In this document: in pieces, positions 7,490-14,765 of the stretch
How positions within the stretch are numbered: position 1 is the first letter of the stretch
Layout: each line of letters opens with the position of its first letter
Source: UQRS01 sp964481575
Lineage (GTDB): Bacteria > Bacillota > Clostridia > Oscillospirales > Acutalibacteraceae
Assembly (NCBI GenBank): GCA_964481575.1
Contig: CAYZTR010000045.1
Coordinates: forward strand, 1 to 18,732
DNA length: 18,732 bases
Direction of reading: 5' to 3'
Notes under the pieces: model-generated
What the model was told of the DNA's origin: nothing
Database searches by the model: none
The model's input: the letters and a program-made list of their open reading frames with translations, nothing else
Translations under genes and position numbers: made by a program

Positions 7490-7512
7490 AGGATCCATGA
7501 CAGTTGGATCCT
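7490..7512 (+). other. Leader hairpin before the first GH43 gene
   Basis: AGGATCCA (7490-7497) and TGGATCCT (7505-7512) form a perfect 8-base stem with a 7-base loop, followed by TTTCCC. It lies in the 5' leader, 18 bases ahead of the ribosome site AAGGAGG (7531-7537). It may act as a weak attenuator or mRNA-stabilising element; this is inference. Confidence 0.45.
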
Positions 7513-7544
7513 TTTCCCATCGATTTTCCTAAGGAGGCATATGT

Positions 7545-10500
7545 ATGTTACGTAACATTTCATTTCGTTCCCTTTGCGCCATGCTTCTGGCGTTGGCGCT
7601 GTTATGCACCATATGGATCCCGCTGCCGGCACGGGCAGTAGATCCGGATGAAGGTCTGCTGATGTATTACACCTTCGATGACGGCACCATTGCCGACAGT
7701 TCCGGCAATGGCCGGGATGGTTCCGGTTATGGTACGCTGCGGCAGGTGCCCGGCGTCTCCGGCAATGCCATGTATTTCTGCGGCGGTTATGCCCAGCTGC
7801 CCGATCTGGATTTTACCGGTATGACCGAGTTTACCGTTTCGGCCTGGGTAGCGCCCTTAAGTACGAAAAACTACGAGCGAATTACCAGCTTTGGCTCCAA
7901 CGATTCCAATACCCTGGATCTGCTGGCGCCCTATACGGATAGCAAATATGATGCCGGTTTTGTGGTGAACGGCACCACCAACCATGCCACCGCGCCCACT
8001 GCTTACACCCTGGGCGTCTGGAAGCACCTGGTGATGACCTTCACCGACAGCGGCAATCTGCTGACCCTTTATATCGACGGGCAGCCGGTGGCCACCAAGA
8101 CCGTCAGCGGCGGTACCCTGGCGCGTCTTGGCGTTACTACCAACAATATGCTGGGCCGCTCCCAGTTCTTGGGCAACCCCGAATACTACGGCTATATGGA
8201 TGAGGTTCGGGTGTACAGCCGGGCGTTGGATGCCTTTGAAATTCTGGATTTGACCATGACCGGTCGGGAAAGCCTGTCCCAGTCGGTGCTGTCCAGTTTC
8301 TCTTTGGCGGAGGAAAACGGTCTGTCCAATCTGGACGCCGTTATGCAGGATTTAACCTTGCCGGCTTCTTCTGATGCCGTGGCTTCTGACGCTGTTTTGA
8401 CCTATAGCTCGGAAAACACCGACGTCTTGGGCAACGACGGCAAAATCGGTAACGTTGCCGAACCCACTACCGTCAATCTGACGATTACCGCCACACGGGA
8501 GGGCACCACCGCCAGTGTGAATGTTCCCGTGACAGTGGTACCGAAAGGCCAGCGTGTGGCTGATCCGGTAGAGGTGATTACTACTCTGGGAACCGCGCCG
8601 GAACTGCCGGGTCGTATTTCTGCCAACGATGGCTCCGCCAGCGTTACGGTGACCTGGAATACACCGGAAACTTCCGTGTATGCCGCCATGTATGCATTGG
8701 CCGGCAGCTTTACTGTGGAAGGAGTTACGGAAGAAAAGGAGACGGTCACCGCGATGGTTACAGTGGATAATACCATCTACGGCAACCGGCTGATTCAGGC
8801 TGCTTCTCCCGACCCCTACATTACCTATCGGGACGGCTGGTACTATTATGTGAAATCCAACGGTGGAATCTGTGTGGCCAAGGCTCGCCGGCTGCAGGAT
8901 CTGGGGGCAGCCCCCCTGATTAATGTCTTTGCTAGTGGTACGGACGGTTTGACCGCTTTCTGGGCGCCGGAGCTGCATTATGTGGATGGCTGCTGGTATG
9001 TCTATGCGGCACCCAGCATTGCCGGAACCGGCCGCCGGATGGTGGCCCTGAAGGCTACGGTACCGGATGATCCCCAGTCTCCCTTTGCGTTTGTTGCAGA
9101 AATGGGTCCCACCGTCTATAATGAAGAAACGGAAACCTGGGAATTAAACGCGGATCCTTCCCAGAATATCAACGCCTTGGATGGAACTGTGCTGGAGGTG
9201 GGAGAGAAGCGTTACTTCATCTATTCCGCCAACGTGGGATCTGATCCTCGCTACAATCCCAATAATATTGACCAGTCCAGCCAGCGGTTGTTTATCTGTG
9301 AAATGGCCGATGCCACCACCCTGATGGGAGACCGGATCCTGCTTCCGGCCGGCGGCGCTGCTTTTGAACATCGGCAGAATGATATTGGCAACTCCATCTG
9401 TGAGGGGCCGCAGGTGTTCCAAAAAGACGGGAAGGTTTTCCTGATTTATTCTACCGACCAGTCCAACCATGACTGGTATCAGGAGTGTCTGCTCTATGCC
9501 GACGCCGACAGTGATTTGCTGGATCCGGCTAGCTGGACCAAGTACCCCGGCCCTCTGCTGACCAAGTCAGATGAACTGTCCGACCAGGCGTTGGCGCCCG
9601 GTCACGGTACGGTGGTGGAGTCCCCGGATGGCAGTGAATTCTGGCTGGTTTATCATGCTTATTATCGCGGCAATCGGGATAGCTTCACCGGCGACCAGGA
9701 GGGTCGGTATACCCGGATTTTGAAGGTGGAATGGGACGAAAATGGCTTGCCGATATTTGGCGATCCCGGCCATCTGGGTGATTTGGTGGAGCAGGCTTCC
9801 GGTACCGCCGATCAGGTGGCCCTGAAGTTCGAGGCTGAGTCGGCCCAGCAAACCGGCAACACCAGTCTGGTCACCGCGCCCCGTGCCTCCGGTCAGATCG
9901 TGGTGGACGGCATCTCCGGTAGCGCTTCTGTTACCTTTACGTTCAATTTGCCCCAGTCCGGCCGTTGGTTGGTAAGTCTGGTGGGTTGCAGTTCCAACGG
10001 GAACTCCAATTCCCAAAATCTGGTCAGCATTAATGGTACCCAGTATACCTTTATGTATCGGACTTCTCATAACGGCGCTTATCGTTTTATCCCCGCCTGC
10101 CTGGCGGATGCCGAACAGCTGGGTGCTGGCCTGTATGTGGAACTGGAGGCCGGAGAGAACACCATTACGGTTATGGATGATGCTGCTTCGTCCGGTACAG
10201 TGGCTGTGGATTATCTTTATATGCTGCTGGACGCCGATCCGGAGTATACGGTTTCCATTGAATCGGAAGGGGAGGAAGGTGTGACCCTGGAGGCGGGCGA
10301 AACCTGTCAATTGACCGCTGCCGTCACGCCCAATGACCGAACCGACGCCACCCTGGTTACCTGGAGTTCCTCGGATCCCACGGTGGCTGACGTAGACGCA
10401 GACGGTAAGGTGACCGCTCTGGCTGCCGGAGAGACTGTCATTACAGCCACCCTGCCGGGCGGCGCCCAAGCTACTGTTACTGTCAGCGTACCGGCACCTG

Positions 10501-10715
10501 CCGAAACCGTCTACCTCGGGGATTTGAATCGGGATAACCAGCTTTCAGTTTCTGATGTGGTGCTGCTGCGGAAAGCCATTCTGGCAGATGAAATTGCCGC
10601 GTTTGAGCAAAGGGTGGGCGACCTGAATCAAGACGGAAACCTGTCGGTCACCGATGTGGTGCTGCTCCGTAAAGCTATTTTGAACGGCGATCCCCTTGTT
10701 GAGATCACCCTGTAA
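7545..10715 (+). CDS. Secreted GH43-family glycosidase with LamG, Ig-like, CBM-like and dockerin modules (copy 1)
   Basis: This 1056-residue exported enzyme has a signal peptide (1-31, ARA before V32). Next come a LamG/concanavalin-like domain (about 38-232), atrophied-Ig and Ig-like modules (about 246-409), and a GH43 five-blade propeller (about 420-745). Then follow a CBM6/35-like sandwich (about 758-896, opening FEAES), a Big_2 domain (about 900-985) and a two-repeat dockerin (about 990-1050). The expected GH43 residues are present: base D423 in SPDPYIT, E476 in WAPEL, D546 in LDGTV, acid E620 in CEGPQ, and H687. GH43 enzymes remove arabinofuranose, xylose or galactose residues; the substrate here is not readable. 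The ATG at 7545 has AAGGAGG seven bases upstream; an ATG at 7541 hits a stop after four codons. The next gene is a paralogue, probably cotranscribed, and the GH78 gene diverges. Confidence 0.92.
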   Translation: MLRNISFRSLCAMLLALALLCTIWIPLPARAVDPDEGLLMYYTFDDGTIADSSGNGRDGSGYGTLRQVPGVSGNAMYFCGGYAQLPDLDFTGMTEFTVSAWVAPLSTKNYERITSFGSNDSNTLDLLAPYTDSKYDAGFVVNGTTNHATAPTAYTLGVWKHLVMTFTDSGNLLTLYIDGQPVATKTVSGGTLARLGVTTNNMLGRSQFLGNPEYYGYMDEVRVYSRALDAFEILDLTMTGRESLSQSVLSSFSLAEENGLSNLDAVMQDLTLPASSDAVASDAVLTYSSENTDVLGNDGKIGNVAEPTTVNLTITATREGTTASVNVPVTVVPKGQRVADPVEVITTLGTAPELPGRISANDGSASVTVTWNTPETSVYAAMYALAGSFTVEGVTEEKETVTAMVTVDNTIYGNRLIQAASPDPYITYRDGWYYYVKSNGGICVAKARRLQDLGAAPLINVFASGTDGLTAFWAPELHYVDGCWYVYAAPSIAGTGRRMVALKATVPDDPQSPFAFVAEMGPTVYNEETETWELNADPSQNINALDGTVLEVGEKRYFIYSANVGSDPRYNPNNIDQSSQRLFICEMADATTLMGDRILLPAGGAAFEHRQNDIGNSICEGPQVFQKDGKVFLIYSTDQSNHDWYQECLLYADADSDLLDPASWTKYPGPLLTKSDELSDQALAPGHGTVVESPDGSEFWLVYHAYYRGNRDSFTGDQEGRYTRILKVEWDENGLPIFGDPGHLGDLVEQASGTADQVALKFEAESAQQTGNTSLVTAPRASGQIVVDGISGSASVTFTFNLPQSGRWLVSLVGCSSNGNSNSQNLVSINGTQYTFMYRTSHNGAYRFIPACLADAEQLGAGLYVELEAGENTITVMDDAASSGTVAVDYLYMLLDADPEYTVSIESEGEEGVTLEAGETCQLTAAVTPNDRTDATLVTWSSSDPTVADVDADGKVTALAAGETVITATLPGGAQATVTVSVPAPAETVYLGDLNRDNQLSVSDVVLLRKAILADEIAAFEQRVGDLNQDGNLSVTDVVLLRKAILNGDPLVEITL
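8280..8771 (+). repeat. Most conserved block of the GH43 tandem duplication (partner 11543-12034)
   Basis: The Ig-like block (residues 246-409 here, 244-407 in the second gene) aligns without gaps, with about 27 differences over roughly 164 residues when counted by eye. It includes an identical 20-base DNA stretch GTGGTACCGAAAGGCCAGCG in both copies. The flanking LamG domain is visibly less alike (about 22 differences in the first 67 residues). Confidence 0.8.
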
Positions 10716-10757
10716 ATCCACCGTTATTTTCATCACTTTTTCGAAAGGATCATCCAT

Positions 10758-10782
10758 CGGCGGATTCTATCAGGATTCGCCG
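10758..10782 (+). other. Hairpin between the two GH43 genes
   Basis: CGGCGGATT (10758-10766) pairs with GATTCGCCG (10774-10782), nine pairs including two G-U, with a 7-base loop. No T-run follows, so it is not a standard terminator. It sits 18 bases before GGAGG (10801-10805), about the same distance as the hairpin ahead of copy 1. It could stabilise or process the mRNA; the role is inferred. Confidence 0.4.
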
Positions 10783-10813
10783 TTGCCTTATCTGATCTCT
10801 GGAGGAATGTTAT

Positions 10814-13800
10814 ATGTCACGCAAAGTTTCATCCATTGTGGCCATGCTGTTGGTTTTGGTGCTGCTTTGTACCGGTGTGACCGTGTTGCCGGTTGGAGCC
10901 AGCGCCCCGGATGATGGCCTGCTGCTGTATTACACCTTTGATGACGGCAACGTTACTGACAGCTCTGGCAATAACCTGGATGGCGTGGGCTACGGTACCT
11001 TAAAGGAGGTGCCGGGTGTTTCGGGCAACGCCATGTATTTCAGCGGCGGCTATGTGCAGCTGCCGGAACTGGATTTCAGCGATAAGACTGCCCTGACCAT
11101 TTCGGTTTGGACCTGTGCGTTGGGAGATGAGAAGTATGCGCGTATCAGCAGCTTCGGTTCCTCTTCCAACGATTCCATTGATCTTCTGGGGAATTATAAC
11201 GGCGGTCAGTACGGTTCCGTCTATGTGGTGAACGGCACTTCCACCTTAAATAATTCTTCCGTCCTCTATACCAAAGGCGCATGGACCCATTTGGTTCTGA
11301 CCTATTCGGATGACGGCAAACTGTTGACCCTTTACCAAAACGGGGCACAGGTGGCCGTCAAAACCGTCAGCGGTGCCCAGCTGTCCAATCTGGGCCTGGC
11401 TACCAATAACCTTTTGGGACGCTGCCAGAAAACCGGCATCGGAGAATACCTGGGTTATGTGGACGAATATCGTCTGTATGATCGGGTCTTGACCCAGGAT
11501 GAAATTCAAGCTCTGTTTCGGGACGGCCAGTCTGCGCTGGTTCAGTCCGTGATGGACCATTTTTCTCTGGCAGAGGAAAATGGTCTGTCCAACCTAGACG
11601 CTGTCTTGCAGGATCTGACCCTGCCCACTGCTTCTGATGCCGTAGCGTCCGATGCCGTTCTGTCTTACAGCTCGGACAATGCCGCCGTTTTGGATAACGA
11701 CGGTAAGATCGGTGACGTTATCGAACCCACTGCCGTGAATCTTACTGTCACCGCCACCCGAAACGGAACGTCAGCTAGCGTGGTAGTACCGGTAACGGTG
11801 GTACCGAAAGGCCAGCGTGTTGCAGATCCGGTGGAAGTGGTTACCACCTTGGGTGCTGCACCGGAACTGCCGGATCGTATTTCAGCCAACGACGGTTCCG
11901 CCAGCGTCACTGTTACCTGGAATACGCCGGAAACTTCCGCCTATGCCGCTATGTATGCCCTGGCCGGCACATTTACTGTGGAAGGAATCACCGAGGAAAA
12001 TGAAACGGTGACCGCCACCGTTACGGTGGATGATACGCTGTTTACCAATCCGGTGGTGCAGGCGCCGTCCTGCGATCCCTTTATTACTTATTTGGACGGC
12101 TGGTATTATTATGTGAAATCTAACAGCGGTGTTTGTGTGGCCAAAGCCAGACGTTTGCAGGATCTGGGATCTGCGCCGCTGGTGAAAGTCATCACCGCCT
12201 CTGACGACAGCTTTAAGGAATTCTGGGCGCCGGAACTGCATTATGTGGATGGCTGTTGGTATATTTATGCTGCGCCTATTGAGGTTAGCACCAACCGCCG
12301 CCGGATGTTTGCATTTAAAGCTTCCGTGCCGGATGATCCCCAGTCTCCCTTTGAATTTGCTGCAGAAATGGGCCCCACCGTCTATCATGAGGAGACCGAT
12401 ACTTGGGACCTGAATTCTGACACCACACAAAACCGTTATGCGCTGGACGGTACGGTTCTGGAAGTGGGGGAGAAAAAGTATTTCATTTATTCCGCCCATA
12501 CCGGAACTGGCAGCCAGCCCACCACCCAGCGGCTGTATATCAATGAAATGGCCGATGCCACCACCTTGATGGGGGATCGGGTGCTGCTGCCGGCCGGCGG
12601 CGCTGCCTTTGAAAAGCGGCAGAGTAACATTGGCAACTCCATTTGTGAGGGGCCGCAGATTCTGGTGAAAAACGGCAAGGTCTTTGTGTTTTACTCTACC
12701 GACCAGTCCAATTATAACTGGTATCAGGAATGTCTGCTTTACGCCGATGTGGACAGCGATTTGCTGGATCCTAACAGCTGGACCAAGTATCCCGGCCCGG
12801 TGCTGACAAAATCCGACGATCCGGCGGACCGTTCTCTGGCCACAGGCCATGCCTGTGTGATCCCTTCGCCCGACGGTACGGAAGAATGGATGATCTACCA
12901 TGCCTATGAAACCAGTGACAGCAATCACGGCGGATCCCAGGAAGGCCGCTATGCCAGAGCTCTGAAAATTTCCTGGGGTGCGGATGGATTGCCGGTTTTG
13001 GGGAACCCGGTTCCCCTGGAGACGGTAATGGAACAGCCTTCCGGTACCGTGGATCAGCTTGCTGTGAAATTTGAAGCGGAATCTGCTGTGCTTTCCGGCG
13101 GTGCAACCGTGAAGGAAAACATATCGCATGCTTCCGGCGGTAAGGTGGTCACCAATATCAGCGGTGAGGCCGGCGTCACCTTTACGGTGCAGCTTCCCAA
13201 ATCCGGGCGGTATCTGATCAGCTTTTCGGCCACCGGTTCCTTTAATGGGGCCATCAATCAGGTGACGATCAATGGCACCGAATCTTATCGGCTCATCAAT
13301 CGTATTTCAGTGCTTAGCGGTATGTACCGGTTTATGCCCTCTTATGTGGCCGATGCCCAACAGGTTGGTACCGGGCTGTATGTAGAGCTGGAAGCCGGTG
13401 AGAATACGATTCAGGTAACCGATACCGATGATACCGGTACGGTGGACATCGATTATCTTTATATGCTGCTGGATGAGGATCCGACTTATACGGTGTCATT
13501 GGATACCCATGCCGACGGTGCAACGATGGAGCCGGGAGAAAGTGTGCAGCTGACTGCGTCTGTCACCCCTAATGACCGTTCTTCCGCCACAGCTGTTACC
13601 TGGTCTTCTTCTGATGATAAGGTGGCTACGGTGAACGCAGACGGCTTGGTGACTGCTGTGGCCGCCGGGGAAGCTGTCATTACGGCCGCCTTGCCTGGCG
13701 GCGCTGCCGCAACCTATACCGTTACGGTGTCAGATCCGGCACCGGCCGAGACTGCTTATCTGGGAGATCTGAATCGGGATGACCAGCTGAGTGTTACCGA

Positions 13801-13978
13801 TGTGGTGCTGCTCCGTAAAGCCATTCTGGCAAATACCCCCGATGCGTTGGTGCGGCAGCTAGGCGATCTGAGTGGAGATGCACAGCTGAGCGTTACCGAT
13901 GTGGTGGTGCTGCGGAAGGCGATTCTGGCAGGAGGCCCATGGACGGAAATTACGCTGTTGCCAACGGAAGAACGCTGA
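10814..13978 (+). CDS. Secreted GH43-family glycosidase with LamG, Ig-like, CBM-like and dockerin modules (copy 2)
   Basis: This 1054-residue paralogue of the preceding gene has the same order of modules: signal peptide 1-31 (ASA before P32), LamG, Ig-like block, GH43 propeller, CBM-like sandwich opening FEAES, Big_2, and dockerin (about 982-1043). The catalytic set is retained: D421, E474 in WAPEL, D545, E612 and H679. The base motif reads SCDPFIT, with cysteine where copy 1 has proline. The loop between D545 and E612 is about seven residues shorter than in copy 1, so substrate preference may differ. The second dockerin repeat has a weakened calcium loop (DLSGDAQ). The ATG has GGAGG eight bases upstream. 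The 98-base gap lacks a clear promoter or terminator, so it is probably cotranscribed with copy 1. Confidence 0.92.
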   Translation: MSRKVSSIVAMLLVLVLLCTGVTVLPVGASAPDDGLLLYYTFDDGNVTDSSGNNLDGVGYGTLKEVPGVSGNAMYFSGGYVQLPELDFSDKTALTISVWTCALGDEKYARISSFGSSSNDSIDLLGNYNGGQYGSVYVVNGTSTLNNSSVLYTKGAWTHLVLTYSDDGKLLTLYQNGAQVAVKTVSGAQLSNLGLATNNLLGRCQKTGIGEYLGYVDEYRLYDRVLTQDEIQALFRDGQSALVQSVMDHFSLAEENGLSNLDAVLQDLTLPTASDAVASDAVLSYSSDNAAVLDNDGKIGDVIEPTAVNLTVTATRNGTSASVVVPVTVVPKGQRVADPVEVVTTLGAAPELPDRISANDGSASVTVTWNTPETSAYAAMYALAGTFTVEGITEENETVTATVTVDDTLFTNPVVQAPSCDPFITYLDGWYYYVKSNSGVCVAKARRLQDLGSAPLVKVITASDDSFKEFWAPELHYVDGCWYIYAAPIEVSTNRRRMFAFKASVPDDPQSPFEFAAEMGPTVYHEETDTWDLNSDTTQNRYALDGTVLEVGEKKYFIYSAHTGTGSQPTTQRLYINEMADATTLMGDRVLLPAGGAAFEKRQSNIGNSICEGPQILVKNGKVFVFYSTDQSNYNWYQECLLYADVDSDLLDPNSWTKYPGPVLTKSDDPADRSLATGHACVIPSPDGTEEWMIYHAYETSDSNHGGSQEGRYARALKISWGADGLPVLGNPVPLETVMEQPSGTVDQLAVKFEAESAVLSGGATVKENISHASGGKVVTNISGEAGVTFTVQLPKSGRYLISFSATGSFNGAINQVTINGTESYRLINRISVLSGMYRFMPSYVADAQQVGTGLYVELEAGENTIQVTDTDDTGTVDIDYLYMLLDEDPTYTVSLDTHADGATMEPGESVQLTASVTPNDRSSATAVTWSSSDDKVATVNADGLVTAVAAGEAVITAALPGGAAATYTVTVSDPAPAETAYLGDLNRDDQLSVTDVVLLRKAILANTPDALVRQLGDLSGDAQLSVTDVVVLRKAILAGGPWTEITLLPTEER

Positions 13979-14003
13979 GAAGAGAGCTGAACAGAACAAA
14001 ATT

Positions 14004-14040
14004 GGCTGCCTCATGTGTTTACATGGGGCGGCTTTTTTGC
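14004..14040 (+). terminator. Rho-independent terminator of the GH43 pair
   Basis: GCTGCCTCATGT (14005-14016) pairs with ACATGGGGCGGC (14021-14032), twelve pairs with two G-U, loop GTTT, followed directly by TTTTTT. It lies 26 bases after the second GH43 stop codon and separates the hydrolase locus from pth. Confidence 0.93.
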
Positions 14041-14075
14041 AAATTTTTTGGGAATAAGAATTTGACAAAATTCCC

Positions 14076-14104
14076 TTGGCGCACGGAAAAGTTTATGCTA
14101 TACT
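14076..14104 (+). promoter_or_regulatory. Promoter of pth-mfd
   Basis: TTGGCG (14076-14081), a 17-base spacer and TATACT (14099-14104) form a sound sigma-A promoter with a start near 14111. A TTGACA at 14062-14067 is too far from this -10 (31 bases) to pair with it. Confidence 0.72.
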
Positions 14105-14141
14105 ATATCCGTATACGTTTTGCAAAGAAGGATCGGAGCAT

Positions 14142-14741
14142 ATGTTTTTTCAGAAGAAGGAATTCGGCAGCAAAGTGGAATGGCTTTTGGTGGGGCTTGG
14201 CAATCCGGGGCTGGAATATGAAAATACCCGGCATAATGCTGGCTTTATGGCCATTGACACCCTGGCGAAAAAGTATCGTGGCAATCTGAACAAGATGAAA
14301 TGGAGGGCCAACTGGGGAGATTGTGAAATTGCCGGGCATAAATGCCTGCTGGTGAAGCCCCAAACCTACATGAATAATTCCGGGGAAGCCGTCCGTGATA
14401 TTGCCGGGTTTTACAAGGTGGATCCGGCCCATACCCTCCTGTTTTTTGACGATATCTCCTTGGATGTGGGCGTGATGCGGATTCGTCGGAAGGGCAGCGA
14501 CGGCGGCCATAACGGCATGAAGAGTATTGCCCTGCTCTGTAACAGTCAGGATTTCCCCCGGATCAAAATCGGTGTGGGCCATAAGCCTCACCCGGACTAT
14601 GATCTGGCGGATTGGGTGCTGTCCAAATTCAAGCCGGAAGAGGCAGAGCCCCTCGGGGCCGCCATTGACCGGGCCGTACAGGCAGCCGCCCTGATTGTAG
14701 ACGGCCAGATGGATCAAGCTATGAATCAGTTCAGCCGATGA
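14142..14741 (+). CDS. pth: Peptidyl-tRNA hydrolase
   Basis: This cytoplasmic enzyme hydrolyses the ester bond of peptidyl-tRNAs that drop off the ribosome and so recycles tRNA. Starting at 14142 it has 199 residues, close to the family's usual length. All catalytic and binding positions are present: N21 in GLGNPG, catalytic H31 in TRHNAG, M77-N78 in PQTYMNNSG, D103/D104 in FFDDIS, and GSDGGHNGMKS with N124. The frame stays open back to an ATG at 14076, but that ATG overlaps the -35 box and would add 22 residues the family does not have. AAGGA at 14128-14132 lies nine bases before the chosen ATG. mfd follows after 24 bases, the same order as pth(spoVC)-mfd in bacilli. Confidence 0.95.
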   Translation: MFFQKKEFGSKVEWLLVGLGNPGLEYENTRHNAGFMAIDTLAKKYRGNLNKMKWRANWGDCEIAGHKCLLVKPQTYMNNSGEAVRDIAGFYKVDPAHTLLFFDDISLDVGVMRIRRKGSDGGHNGMKSIALLCNSQDFPRIKIGVGHKPHPDYDLADWVLSKFKPEEAEPLGAAIDRAVQAAALIVDGQMDQAMNQFSR

Positions 14742-14765
14742 TTTCCGGCGTGCAAGAGGTATTTT

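Noticed and set aside
7491..7511. Two GGATCC sites as a mobile-element end or cloning scar
   Set aside because: They are the arms of the leader hairpin, no target duplication or transposase is nearby, and the flanks are continuous native sequence.
11882..13129. A 415-codon open frame on the minus strand opposite GH43 copy 2 (and a 300-codon one at 9567-10469 opposite copy 1)
   Set aside because: Both mirror the sense coding frames, share no family motif and lack ribosome sites. Their appearance in both copies follows from the paralogy of the sense genes.
14062..14067. TTGACA as the -35 box for pth
   Set aside because: The clear -10 (TATACT at 14099) is 31 bases away. TTGGCG at 14076 gives the correct 17-base spacing.
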